Origin: Burkholderiaceae bacterium
Lineage (GTDB): Bacteria; Pseudomonadota; Gammaproteobacteria; Burkholderiales; Burkholderiaceae_E
Length of the DNA: 64,000 nucleotides
NCBI GenBank assembly: GCA_024235875.1
Contig: JACKLP010000002.1
Span: 124,001-188,000 of the forward strand
Direction of reading: 5' to 3'
How positions within the stretch are numbered: the stretch's first letter is position 1; every line of letters begins with the position of its first letter. Of the stretch, positions 45,773 to 54,997 are shown piece after piece. The position numbers and the translations under genes were made by a program. The notes beneath the pieces were generated by a model. The model saw only the letters and a list, made by a program, of their open reading frames with translations, searched no databases and was not told the origin of the DNA.

Positions 45773-47629
45773 TCAGCCCAGTGCCAGCGCCACCCGGTAC
45801 ACGACCAAGGCGCTGAGCCATGCGAGCGCGAACAGGCCCACGACGATCGCCGCCAGCAGGCGCCACGACTGCGTCTCGCGCCGGATCACGACCATGGTGG
45901 AAACGCACATCGGCGCGACCACGTACCAGGCCAGCAAGGACAGCGCCGTGGGCAGCGACCACTGCGCCGAGATCAGGCCGGCGAGCGCCGAGGCGGTGTT
46001 GGCATCGGCGGCCGAGAGCGCATAGACGGTGCCCAGCGCGCCCACGGCGACCTCGCGCGCGGCCAGCCCGGGTACCAGGGCCACGCAGATCTGCCAGCCA
46101 AAGCCCAGCGGGGCGAACAAGGGTTCGAGCCCCCGGCCGATCATGCCGGCGAAGCTGTGCAGGATCGCCGGGCCGGCGGCGCCTGCGGGCGGCGCCGGAT
46201 AGCTGGACAGGAACCACAGCAGGACCGTGAGCGGCACGATGATCGTGCCGACCCGGCGCAGGAAGATGCGGGTGCGCTCCCACAGGCCGATCAGGATGTC
46301 GCGCGCGGCCGGCAGCCGGTAGCCGGGCAGCTCGAGCAGCAGCGCATGGCCGGCGGTGTCGGGCGCAAAGCGCTTGAGCAGCCACGCGATCACGATCGCC
46401 CATGCGATGCCCGCCACGTAGAGCCCGAACAGCACCAGGCCCTGCAGGTTCAGCAGCCCGAACACGTCCTGGCGTGGCACGAAGGCGCCGATCAGCAGCG
46501 CATAGACGGGCAGGCGTGCCGAGCAGGTCATCAGTGGCGCCACCACGATGGTGGCCAGCCGGTCGCGGGGATCCTGGATCGTGCGGGTGGCCATGATGCC
46601 CGGCACCGCGCAGGCGAAGCTCGAGAGCAGCGGGATGAAGGAGCGGCCCGACAGCCCTGCGCCGACCATGTAGCGATCCAGGAAGGCCGCCGCGCGTGGC
46701 AGGTAGCCGGATTCCTCGAGCACCAGGATGAACAGGAACAGGATCAGGATCTGGGGCAGGAACACCAGGACCGCGCCCACGCCCGCCAGCACGCCGTTGA
46801 TCAGCAGGCTGTTCAGCGGCCCGGCCGGGAGAAGGGCGCCGACCCAGGCGCCGAGTGCCTCGACCCCGGTGCGGATCGCGTCCATCAGCGGCGTGGCCCA
46901 CGAGAACACGGCCTGGAACATCAGGAACATGGTCGCGGCCAGGATCACCAGGCCCCAGACCGGATGCATGACCACGGCGTCGATCGCGTCGTCGATCGCA
47001 TCGGTGGGGCGCGGCAGCTTCACGGCCGCCGCGAGCAGCGCATGTACCTGGCGGTGCAGCTCGGTGGCATCGGGCAGCGCCGCCTGCGCGGGGGGTGGTG
47101 GCGGCACGCCGCGCGCGTCGATCTCGGCCAGCAGTCGGGCGGTGCCGTCGCTGCGGATCGCGACGGTCTCTACGATCGGCACGCCCAGTTCGCGCGAGAG
47201 TCGCGGCACGTCGATCTCGATGTGGCGCCGGGCGGCGGCATCCATCATGTTAAGCGCCACCAGCATCGGCCGGCCCAGCGCGCGCAGCTCCAGGATCAGG
47301 CGCAGGTGGAGGTGCAGGTTGGTCGCGTCGGCGACGCAGACGAACAGGTCGGGCATCGGCTCGCCCGGAATGCGGCCGTGGCACAGGTCGCGCGTGATCG
47401 CCTCGTCGGGGCTGACCGCCGAGAGGCTGTAGGTGCCGGGCAGATCGAGCACCCGCACCGTGCGGCCAGCGGGGGTCTCGAAGTGCCCCTCCTTGCGCTC
47501 CACCGTGACGCCGGCATAGTTGGCCACCTTCTGGCGGCTGCCGGTGAGCCGGTTGAACAAGGCCGTCTTGCCGCAGTTCGGATTGCCGACCAGCGCGATG
47601 TGGAGCGGCGCGGCGCTGGCCTGGCTCAT
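45773..47629 (-). CDS. feoB: ferrous iron transporter FeoB
   Basis: 618 residues. The N-terminal G domain has IALVGNPNCGKTALFNRLTG (G1), GVTVERKEG (G2 Thr), LDLPGTYSLSAVSPDE (G3) and ALNMMD (G4). The membrane part carries the two Gate repeats with SFACAVPGIMATRTI and the matching MTCSARLPVYALLIGAF, both with Cys at the pore. It imports Fe2+ across the inner membrane. It is shorter than the 770-residue enterobacterial protein but typical of the shorter group. It overlaps feoA by four bases. Confidence 0.97.
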   Translation of the reverse strand: MSQASAAPLHIALVGNPNCGKTALFNRLTGSRQKVANYAGVTVERKEGHFETPAGRTVRVLDLPGTYSLSAVSPDEAITRDLCHGRIPGEPMPDLFVCVADATNLHLHLRLILELRALGRPMLVALNMMDAAARRHIEIDVPRLSRELGVPIVETVAIRSDGTARLLAEIDARGVPPPPPAQAALPDATELHRQVHALLAAAVKLPRPTDAIDDAIDAVVMHPVWGLVILAATMFLMFQAVFSWATPLMDAIRTGVEALGAWVGALLPAGPLNSLLINGVLAGVGAVLVFLPQILILFLFILVLEESGYLPRAAAFLDRYMVGAGLSGRSFIPLLSSFACAVPGIMATRTIQDPRDRLATIVVAPLMTCSARLPVYALLIGAFVPRQDVFGLLNLQGLVLFGLYVAGIAWAIVIAWLLKRFAPDTAGHALLLELPGYRLPAARDILIGLWERTRIFLRRVGTIIVPLTVLLWFLSSYPAPPAGAAGPAILHSFAGMIGRGLEPLFAPLGFGWQICVALVPGLAAREVAVGALGTVYALSAADANTASALAGLISAQWSLPTALSLLAWYVVAPMCVSTMVVIRRETQSWRLLAAIVVGLFALAWLSALVVYRVALALG

Positions 47630-47949
47630 GTTTGTCGCTCGTCGACGAGGCCGTCGGGCGGGAAGGCGGCCGCGGCGACCTCCCCCGGCGCACGCAGCCG
47701 CACCCGGCGGGCTTCGCCACGGCGCAGCGCAAACCGCGTGGTCCCGATCTGGACCACGATCGGCTCGGCGCCGAAGGCGCCGGTAGCGACCACGCGCAAG
47801 GGTTCGCCGCTGACGAAGCCGAGGGCCTCGAGGCGCTGCGCGATCGTGTCGTCCTGGCCGCTATGTTCGATGTGAGCGATCACTGCGCGCGAGCCGCGAC
47901 GCGCTTCGGCCAGGGTCGGCCCGGTACGGGAATCGGCGGCGGCGCTCAT
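47626..47949 (-). CDS. feoA: FeoA family protein
   Basis: 107 residues with the SH3-like FeoA domain: LEALGFVSGEPLRVVATGAFG, then PIVVQIGTTRFALRRGEARRV. It starts at the ATG nearest the Fur-box-like site and overlaps feoB (ATGA). It modulates FeoB in Fe2+ uptake. Confidence 0.93.
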   Translation of the reverse strand: MSAAADSRTGPTLAEARRGSRAVIAHIEHSGQDDTIAQRLEALGFVSGEPLRVVATGAFGAEPIVVQIGTTRFALRRGEARRVRLRAPGEVAAAAFPPDGLVDERQT

Positions 47950-48007
47950 CGATGCGGCGGCTCGGGGCGTGTAGCCCGATCAGACATAGGACCGCAGATC
48001 ATACAGT

Positions 48008-48026
48008 TAATGAGAACGATTCGCAA
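48008..48026 (-). promoter_or_regulatory. Fur-box-like site upstream of feoAB
   Basis: TAATGAGAACGATTCGCAA lies 59 bases before feoA in an AT-rich spot and resembles the Fur consensus GATAATGATAATCATTATC. It is placed to repress feoAB when iron is plentiful. Position and similarity only. Confidence 0.6.
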
Positions 48027-48049
48027 ATAGAAAATGGATGGCAGACCCG

Positions 48050-48853
48050 TCAGCGGCCACCAAACACGGCCGGGCGTTTTTCCATGAAGGCCTTCATGCC
48101 CTCGCGGAAGTCGTCGGACTGGAACAACGGCAATAGTTGCAGATAGACATGGTGGACATGGTTGTCGAAGTTCTCATCGGCGCCCATTCGCATCATGCGC
48201 TTGGAGGCCTGGACCGCCATCGGTGCGTTGGCCGCGATCTCGGCGGCGAGCGCGCGCGCCGTGGCCAGGCAGTCGTCGGCCGGCACCACCTGCGAGGCCA
48301 GCCCCATCGCCAGGCACTGGTCGGCGCCAAGCGTACGGCCGGTGAAGATCAGCTCGGCCGCCTTCGACCAGCCGATCAGCCGCGGCAGCAGCCAGGTGCC
48401 GCCCGACTCGGGCACCACGCCGCGCGCGGTGAACGCCGCCGACATCTTGGATTCGGCCGCCATGATGCGGATGTCGCAGCCCAGCGCCAGGTCCATGCCG
48501 TAGCCGGCGCTCGAGCCGTTGTGGGCGCAGATCGTGGGCTTGTCGATGTTGTGCAGCACCGTGGGCGGGGCCTGGCGAAGGTCCAGTGTCGGGCGCATGC
48601 GACCGTCGCCGATGCCGCTGCCGCCGCGCAGGTCGAGCCCGGCACAGAAGAAACGCCCCGAGCCCGTGACGATGATCGCGCGCACCGACTCGTCCTCGTT
48701 GGCCCGGATCAGGTAGCGTGAAATGGCAGCCAGCATCGGCCGGGTGATCGTGTTCTGGCGCTCTGGGCGCATGAGCTGGATCGTGGCCACGTGATCCGCC
48801 ACCGAATAGGCGACCTCGTCGGTGTCGGGCAGGGATGAAGGCGATTCGGACAT
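48050..48853 (-). CDS. enoyl-CoA hydratase/isomerase
   Basis: 267 residues, crotonase fold. ATIQLMRPERQNTIT, GSGRFFCAGLDL (oxyanion loop) and PTICAHNGSSAGYGMDLALG (second oxyanion loop) match the family. The active-site Glu is the one in ARGVVPESGGTWLLPRLIG; the first usual Glu position in the second loop region is replaced, so isomerase or another crotonase reaction is possible. Cytosolic; acts on acyl-CoA. Confidence 0.92.
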   Translation of the reverse strand: MSESPSSLPDTDEVAYSVADHVATIQLMRPERQNTITRPMLAAISRYLIRANEDESVRAIIVTGSGRFFCAGLDLRGGSGIGDGRMRPTLDLRQAPPTVLHNIDKPTICAHNGSSAGYGMDLALGCDIRIMAAESKMSAAFTARGVVPESGGTWLLPRLIGWSKAAELIFTGRTLGADQCLAMGLASQVVPADDCLATARALAAEIAANAPMAVQASKRMMRMGADENFDNHVHHVYLQLLPLFQSDDFREGMKAFMEKRPAVFGGR

Positions 48854-48934
48854 GGTGCGGTTCTCGTCGATGGTTCCATTCGCGATGCGATGCGACGCGA
48901 CGCGAGGTGGCGTAGCTGGTGTCGACGCCCGGCG

Positions 48935-49747
48935 TCAGCGGCCGGCGGCGCGGTGCTCGTTGAGCGTGAAGCCGGCATCCTTGGGGATGCAGACGTAGCG
49001 GCCGTCCTCGCGCTCCTCGAGCCAGGGCTCGATGCGCACGAGCGGGGTTGCCGCGCAGGTCTTCAGGGCCTCGTCGACGCTGCCGAACTGCGCCAGCCGC
49101 ACCACGTTGGACAGGGTCGCGAACACCACGGTCCGGCGTCCGGCCTGTGCGTCCGCCACCACCTGGCTCGGGCGGATCCAGACCGAGTCAACGCTCTCGC
49201 GGCCGTCGTGCCCGGCTTCCTGGGCCTCGGGAAAGCGCGCGACATAGAAGCGGGTGTCGAAGCGCTTGGGCATGAAGGTCGGCGTGACCCAGTGCGAGAA
49301 CGGCACCAGCGTGTCCGGCTCCAGCTGCAGGTCGGCCTCGTCGAGGACCTCGCCGAGCGTGAGCGACTGGTCGTTGAGCCCGTCACGCCAGCGGGCGAGC
49401 TCGACCGAGCCCGACGCACCCGACAGCGGCCGGCCGTCGCTGTGGCTGGCCAGCAGCGTGCCGGATTCCTCGAAGGCCTCGCGGATCGCGGCGACCCGAA
49501 ACAGCGTCTCGTTGGCGTCGCCACTGGCATGTGTGCCGAGTCGGGCCTGCACGCGGGGATCGCGATCCTGCGGATCGACCTTGCCGCCCGGAAACACCAG
49601 CGCGCCGGAGGCGAAGTCGATCTGGTGGTGGCGCACCACCATGAATACCTCGAGGCCGTCGGGGCCGTCGCGCAGCAGCATGATCGTGGCGGCGGGGAGG
49701 GGTACCGGGGCCGACCGGGTGGCGGCGTCGGCGCGATCATGGGTCAT
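48935..49747 (-). CDS. Nudix hydrolase, NUDT19/coenzyme A-diphosphatase-like
   Basis: 270 residues from ATG at MTHDRADAATR. The Nudix box is split by an insertion: GALVFPGGKVDPQDRD first, then FRVAAIREAFEESGTLLA, the layout of the NUDT7/NUDT19 branch that cleaves CoA and acyl-CoA. Glu residues of REAFEES bind Mg2+. An upstream open extension is not family-like. It lies 81 bases upstream of the enoyl-CoA hydratase on the same strand. Confidence 0.88.
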   Translation of the reverse strand: MTHDRADAATRSAPVPLPAATIMLLRDGPDGLEVFMVVRHHQIDFASGALVFPGGKVDPQDRDPRVQARLGTHASGDANETLFRVAAIREAFEESGTLLASHSDGRPLSGASGSVELARWRDGLNDQSLTLGEVLDEADLQLEPDTLVPFSHWVTPTFMPKRFDTRFYVARFPEAQEAGHDGRESVDSVWIRPSQVVADAQAGRRTVVFATLSNVVRLAQFGSVDEALKTCAATPLVRIEPWLEEREDGRYVCIPKDAGFTLNEHRAAGR

Positions 49748-49922
49748 GGCAGGGCGTTCCGTTCGATCGGGTCGCGGATGCGCCGGATTGGCGCAGGCAA
49801 GGCTCGATGGTGACAGAACCACGCGGCCGCGTCCCGGATCGCATTCCGGTGAGCGAGCACACGCCGCTCACGCGCCGCTGAATCCCGCGCCGCACCGGCG
49901 CAGGCAGCGTCGATCGTGGACA

Positions 49923-50894
49923 ATGTCGCCAGCGCGCCGGAATCGTGCGCCGGCGGCCACCGGCACCATCGCTGCCGCCGGCACGGTGGGCATCACCTTG
50001 CCACCGGCCGTGATGCTGTTCTTCCTGGCTGGCAAGTTCGGCGTGCCGATCGGCACCATGTTCATGTCGACGGTCGTTCCGGGCGCGATCCTGGTGATGC
50101 TGTACGCACTGCATGCGGTCGTGCGCGCCTGGATCGAACAGCCATCCGCACCGGCCGGGAGCCTGGGCGACGATCCGGTCGGTGCGCTCGCCTGGGCCCT
50201 GCTGATCCTGCGCGGCTTGCTGATGCCGGTGGCGCTGATCGCGCTGGTGCTCACCGCGGTGATGGCCGGCTGGTCGACGCCGTCGCAGGCCGGGGCGGTG
50301 GGTGCTGCCGGCGGCCTGTTGCTGATCGCACTGAACGGGCGGCTGAACTGGTCGCTGTTTCGCGAGCTGGTGCGCGCCACCGCCGACCTGACGGCGATGG
50401 TGTTCTTCATCATCATCGGCGCCGGCGTCTTCTCGTTCGCGTTTCGCTACTTCGGTGGCGATACCGCGATCGCCGATGCGCTCGCCAAGCTGCAGATCGG
50501 GCCCTGGCCCACGCTGCTGCTGTTCGTCGGCATCGTGTTCGTGCTCGGGTTCTTCATCGACTGGATCGAGATCACCGTCATCACGCTGCCGCTGTTCACG
50601 CCGGTGCTCCAGCACCTGGATTTCGGCGAGCACGTGGTGGCCGGTACGTCGACGATGGCCTGGATGGCGGCGATCACCGCGCTCGTGCTGCAGACTTCAT
50701 TCCTGACGCCGCCGTTCGGCTTCGCGCTGTTCTTCCTGAAGGGTTCGGCGCCGCGCGAAGTCTCGCTCGGGCAGATCTATCGGGGCATCGTGCCCATCCT
50801 GCTGCTACAGCTCCTGGTGATCGGACTGGTGTTGGCCATGCCGGACATCGTCGCGTGGTTGCCGACCAGGGTCTACGGGCCCTTGTCGCACTGA
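49923..50894 (+). pseudogene. TRAP transporter large permease (DctM), N-terminal part lost
   Basis: 323 residues are readable from an ATG, but family likeness starts only at AAAGTVGITLPPAVMLFFLA, which matches the middle of DctM (AGTLGxxIPPS). About 100-150 N-terminal residues, including several membrane helices, are absent. The rest has 7 or 8 membrane segments down to GLVLAMPDIVAWLP. No DctQ or DctP genes are adjacent. A decayed remnant; the ATG used has no ribosome site. Confidence 0.78.
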
Positions 50895-50956
50895 GCCGCC
50901 GCCCGCGGCGTTCGGCCGCGGTGTGGGCGGACTGTGCGACATGTCGGGGTGCCGCC

Positions 50957-51361
50957 CTAGTCGATCCGCGTTCCTTCCGCGGCGAAGTCGCCGGTGTCAC
51001 GGAACGACTTGAACGTCTTCGCGTCGATCCGGTACATGCGGTAGCAGTGTGGCTTGCCATCCCCAAGCGTCTTGTATTCGCTGCAATAGCCGGTCGCCGT
51101 GGTCCAGAGGCGTCCCGATGCCTGTCCGCCCACCCAACTCAGGGTGGTGCCGTGGTCCGCCGCCACGCGAAGTTCGACCCGGTTGCCGTTCGCCAATGCC
51201 ACGTTCCACCGAGTCTCCTTCCCGAGCAACTCGTCGATCTGAGGTCCCGTCAGTGGCTTCATTCCCTTCTCGGTAAGCGCACTCTCGGTGCTTGCACAGG
51301 CGGCAAGCGTCGCGCCGACGATGACGGCGCTGGCGATGATGGTGAAGCGAGTCGATGACAT
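50957..51361 (-). CDS. DUF995-like lipoprotein
   Basis: 134 residues, GAGGAGACGAAC upstream of the ATG. TIIASAVIVGATLAACAS is a lipoprotein signal (lipobox LAAC). The body LTGPQIDELLGKETRWNVAL, GTTLSWVGG, LWTTATGYCSEYKTL and HCYRMYRID has the pattern of DUF995-like proteins: a target-start helix, a strand-turn-strand, and a pair of Cys around a short loop. Function unknown; probably periplasmic and membrane anchored. Confidence 0.72.
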   Translation of the reverse strand: MSSTRFTIIASAVIVGATLAACASTESALTEKGMKPLTGPQIDELLGKETRWNVALANGNRVELRVAADHGTTLSWVGGQASGRLWTTATGYCSEYKTLGDGKPHCYRMYRIDAKTFKSFRDTGDFAAEGTRID

Positions 51362-51456
51362 GTTCGTCTCCTCATTGACGTGGGCTACGGGCCGCGCATG
51401 AGATCGAGCGCGCCACGGTCCAGTCAGCGTAGGAGACGCGAGCCTGGCCCGCATCG

Positions 51457-52746
51457 TCAGGATTCGGGATGCGCAACGCGCCCGTCGTGCCCGCTTTCCG
51501 ATCGTTGCCACCAGATCGAATGTGTCGCCAAGGTGCCCAGCGTCACGGTCGCGACGCCGACGATGGGCACCAGCAGGGCCCAGCGCGCCCCCAGCAGGCT
51601 GACGGCAAAGCCGCAGATGAGCGCGCTCACCGGGCTCGACCCCATCGTCGCGAGGGTCTGCAAGGCCATCACCCGCGACTGGTGCGTGGCCGGCGCCCGT
51701 TCCTGCAGCACGGTGCGCGAGGTGACCATCGCGATGCCGCCGCCCACGCCCCAGACCAGCACGCACAGGTAGAACGCCCATTTCGGCAGCGCCACCAACA
51801 TGGGCGCGAGCGCGGCGCAGCCCAGCACCATCGATTGCGCGAGCGCCCGGATCGGATAGGTGAGCCCGCCCAGGCGCGTGAGGGTGACGATGGTCAGCAG
51901 CGTGCCGATGCCGAACGCGATGAAGCCGAACGCGATGTCCTGGGCGTCGCCCGCGAACAGGTCGCGGATCGCCAACGGAATGATCACGATCAGCACGCCG
52001 CTGAAGAACACGCCCGTGCCCAAGGCGATCAGGAAGGCCGCGCGCATCGGCGCATCGGCAAAGATCACTGCCAGCCCACCGCCGAGCTCGCGCCACAGGG
52101 ATCGCCGCCCGGGCTCACCGGCCGGTGGCCGCGCGGGTCGGCCGCCGGGCAGCCTGGCCACCGCGACGATGCCCAGGGCGACCAGCGCGGCCTGGGCCAG
52201 CAGGATCGAGATCGAGCCCCAGTGCGCGGCACGGCCGCCGAGCGCCTGCCCGGCCATCTGGCCGCCGAATTGCATGCCGATGGCCAGCGTCACCATGCGC
52301 TGGACGTTGTGTCCGGCCACGCGTCGCAGCAGGCCGTCGCGGGTCGGCAGTGCGAAGGCCGTCACCAGGCCCCAGGCGAGTGCATACAAGACCAGGGCCG
52401 GTTCGCTCAGTGCGCCTTGCCACAGCAGCGTGGCCAGCGCGACCGGCATGATGGCAGCCGCGGCGTGCAGGCCGACCAGCAGGCGGCGGGGATCGACCCG
52501 GTCGGCCAGCAGCCCGCCGAACAGCAGGAAGAGCAGCATCGGCAGTTGCCCCATCATCTGGGTCAGGCCGAAGCGTGCCGCCGGCTGCTGCAGCTCGATG
52601 GCCAGCAGATAGGGCAGCATCACCATCTGGATGCCGGCCGGAATCATGAAACTCGCGACGCTGGTCAGGTACCAGCCGCTCGCGTGCGGGCTCTCGGGTG
52701 CGTTCAAGTCGGACTCGGTCGCGGAAGGATCCGCGCGAGTATGCAA
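51457..52746 (-). CDS. MFS transporter (MFS_3 type)
   Basis: About 429 residues from a TTG start; no good ATG exists before the first membrane helix (YLTSVASFMIPAGIQMVMLP), so the start is uncertain. Eleven or twelve hydrophobic segments. GGLLADRVDPRRLLVG after helix 2 is the MFS loop motif. SRVMALQTLATMGSSPV is in the second half. It is likely an exporter of the enterobactin-exporter-like MFS_3 branch; substrate unknown. Confidence 0.88.
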   Translation of the reverse strand: MHTRADPSATESDLNAPESPHASGWYLTSVASFMIPAGIQMVMLPYLLAIELQQPAARFGLTQMMGQLPMLLFLLFGGLLADRVDPRRLLVGLHAAAAIMPVALATLLWQGALSEPALVLYALAWGLVTAFALPTRDGLLRRVAGHNVQRMVTLAIGMQFGGQMAGQALGGRAAHWGSISILLAQAALVALGIVAVARLPGGRPARPPAGEPGRRSLWRELGGGLAVIFADAPMRAAFLIALGTGVFFSGVLIVIIPLAIRDLFAGDAQDIAFGFIAFGIGTLLTIVTLTRLGGLTYPIRALAQSMVLGCAALAPMLVALPKWAFYLCVLVWGVGGGIAMVTSRTVLQERAPATHQSRVMALQTLATMGSSPVSALICGFAVSLLGARWALLVPIVGVATVTLGTLATHSIWWQRSESGHDGRVAHPES

Positions 52747-52838
52747 GAAAGCCCGAACGTCGTGCGACCCCGCTGATCGACCCGGGCGCCCGGCGCCGAG
52801 ACCGCGGCGGCGCGCGCTCGCCCGTCGGTACGCGTTGG

Positions 52839-53768
52839 TCAGTACATGTTGGGGATGAACATCTCGGCAGGCAGCGGCGCCCGATAGTAGTCGGGGTTGC
52901 GCACCCGCTGCGGCAGCACCACCGGCTCACGCGGCACTTCCTGGTAGGGCACCTGGGTGAGCAGATGGTGGATGCAGTTCAGTCGCGCCGTCTTCTTGTC
53001 CACGCCCTCGACGATCCACCAGGGGGCCTCGGCGATGTGGGTGCGATCGATCATCGTTTCCTTGGCCTTGGTGTAGGCCTCCCAGCGCCGGCGCGACTCC
53101 AGGTCCATCGGGCTGAGCTTCCACTGCTTGAGCGGATCATGGATGCGGCTGAGGAATCGCAGGTGTTGTTCGTCGTCGGTGATCGAGAACCAGTACTTGA
53201 TCAGGCGGATCCCCGAGCGCACCAGCATGCGCTCGAACTCGGGCACCGAGCGGAAGAACTCCTCGTACTGCTCGTCGTTGCAAAAGCCCATCACGCGCTC
53301 GACCCCGGCGCGGTTGTACCAGCTACGATCGAACAAGACCATTTCGCCGGCGGCCGGCAGGTGTGGCACGTAGCGCTGGAAATACCACTGGGTGCGCTCG
53401 CGCTCGGTGGGCGCCGGCAAGGCCACCACGCGGGCCACCCGCGGATTGAGTCGCTGGGTGATTCGCTTGATCGCGCCGCCCTTGCCGGCGGCGTCACGCC
53501 CCTCGAACAACACCACGACCCGGTATCCGGTCTGTACGATCCAGTCCTGCAGCCTGACCAGCTCGGCCTGCAGGCGGAACAGCTCGCGGAAATATTGCTT
53601 GCGATCGATCCCGCCCTCGGCCGCGCTGCGTTCGGCCACGGGCAGGCCATGCTCGTCGAAGAGGCGGTCGTCGAACTCGAGCTCGAGTTCTTCGTCCAGG
53701 CTGTCCAGCAGCTCCCGGTGGGTGCGGGCAAACCAGTCGTCGAGCGGGCTTCGGGTCGAATCGGACAT
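52839..53768 (-). CDS. ppk2: polyphosphate kinase 2
   Basis: 309 residues. Walker A in LFEGRDAAGKGGAIKRITQ, the second active-site segment MVLFDRSWYNRAGVERVMGF (lid and Walker B Asp), and KYWFSITDDEQHLRF with RIHDPLKQWKLSPMDLES match class I PPK2 enzymes, which move phosphate between polyphosphate and nucleoside diphosphates. Length is typical. Divergent from the patatin gene; cytosolic. Confidence 0.95.
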   Translation of the reverse strand: MSDSTRSPLDDWFARTHRELLDSLDEELELEFDDRLFDEHGLPVAERSAAEGGIDRKQYFRELFRLQAELVRLQDWIVQTGYRVVVLFEGRDAAGKGGAIKRITQRLNPRVARVVALPAPTERERTQWYFQRYVPHLPAAGEMVLFDRSWYNRAGVERVMGFCNDEQYEEFFRSVPEFERMLVRSGIRLIKYWFSITDDEQHLRFLSRIHDPLKQWKLSPMDLESRRRWEAYTKAKETMIDRTHIAEAPWWIVEGVDKKTARLNCIHHLLTQVPYQEVPREPVVLPQRVRNPDYYRAPLPAEMFIPNMY

Positions 53769-54004
53769 GCGGCCTCCGGTGGCGGCCTACCATTGGACAA
53801 AGCCGACGTGACGGTTTTGTGACAGGGCCAATGCGGGCGGCAGGCCGAACGCAAACCGGGCCCGAGGCGCTTCGCCCGGCCCATCACCGGAGAGGGTGTG
53901 ACTGCTGACCGTGTTCCAGGGATGATGACCGGGATTGCCGGCCCGTGGCCGACCCCGACCGTGCCCAATCCGTGCGCGCATGCTGCGCCGATGGGGGGGC
54001 TCCG

Positions 54005-54961
54005 ATGAGACGCCGGCGCCCCCGACTGGCGCTCGCGCTGGGCAGTGGCTCGGCGCGCGGCTGGGCCCACATCGGCGTGATCCGGGCGTTGGGCGACGCC
54101 GGCATCCACCCCGACATCATCTGCGGCACCTCGATCGGCGCGCTGGTCGGCGCGGTCCACGCGGCCGGCGAACTGGATCGATTCGAGCGCTGGCTGCGCG
54201 GACTGAGCCTCACCGACGTGCTCTCCTTCATGGACGTGCGGCTGACCGGCGGGATGATCAAGGGCGATCGGCTGATGTCCTTCTTTCGCTCGAAGTTCAA
54301 CGATCGGCCGCTCGAAGAACTGTCGACGCCCTTCGGCGCGGTCGCCACGGCGCTGCAATCGGGGGCCGAGGTCTGGTTGCGCGATGGCTCCACGATCGAT
54401 GCGATTCGTGCGTCGATCGCCCTGCCGGGGCTGTTCGCGCCGGCGATCCGCGACGGCCAGCTCCTGGTCGACGGCGGGCTCGTCAATCCGGTGCCGGTGT
54501 CGCTGGCGCGGGCGATGGGCGCCGAGCTCGTCATTGCCGTCGACCTGAGCACCGACCTGCTGGGCCGGCACCTGCACGAGGCCGACGAGGCCGAGGCCGC
54601 GTCCCAGGATGCGCAGGCCACCGACGAGACCGGCGAGGCGACGCTGATGGACGACTGGCGTCGGCGCCTGCAGGCCGGCCTGGATGCCTTGAACCTGGGC
54701 GGACGCGACGACGGCCTGGAGCTGCCGTCCATGCTCGATGTGATGGCCTCGAGCATCAACATCATGCAGGTCCGCATCAGTCGCAGTCGGATGGCGGGCG
54801 ACCCGCCCGACTATTTCGTGGCGCCGCGGCTCGCGCACCTGGGCTTGCTAGACTTCCACCGCGCCGAGGAGGCGATCGCCGAAGGCGAGCGGGCGGCCAA
54901 GGCGGTGCTGCCGTCCCTGCAGTCACTGGTCGACCCGGGGGCCCGCAAGTCCGACGCCTAG
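54005..54961 (+). CDS. patatin-like phospholipase (RssA-like)
   Basis: 318 residues from the ATG at MRRRRPRLALALGSGSARGW; a GTG at 53945 is possible but has no ribosome site. GSGSARGWAHIGVIRAL is the oxyanion loop, GTSIGALVGA the nucleophile elbow with catalytic Ser, and LVDGGLVNPVPV the catalytic Asp (DGG). The domain ends near residue 200, followed by a charged helical insertion (EADEAEAASQDAQATDETGE). It hydrolyses lipids; probably cytosolic or peripheral. Confidence 0.93.
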   Translation: MRRRRPRLALALGSGSARGWAHIGVIRALGDAGIHPDIICGTSIGALVGAVHAAGELDRFERWLRGLSLTDVLSFMDVRLTGGMIKGDRLMSFFRSKFNDRPLEELSTPFGAVATALQSGAEVWLRDGSTIDAIRASIALPGLFAPAIRDGQLLVDGGLVNPVPVSLARAMGAELVIAVDLSTDLLGRHLHEADEAEAASQDAQATDETGEATLMDDWRRRLQAGLDALNLGGRDDGLELPSMLDVMASSINIMQVRISRSRMAGDPPDYFVAPRLAHLGLLDFHRAEEAIAEGERAAKAVLPSLQSLVDPGARKSDA

Positions 54962-54997
54962 AACGTCTGGCTCGAAAAGCAAGAGAACGGAGGCACG

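Noticed and set aside
44261..47875. A 1204-codon plus-strand open frame opposite amidohydrolase, feoB and feoA
   Set aside because: It runs antisense across three clear genes and has the composition of a shadow frame (His, Arg, Gln, Asp rich, no motif).
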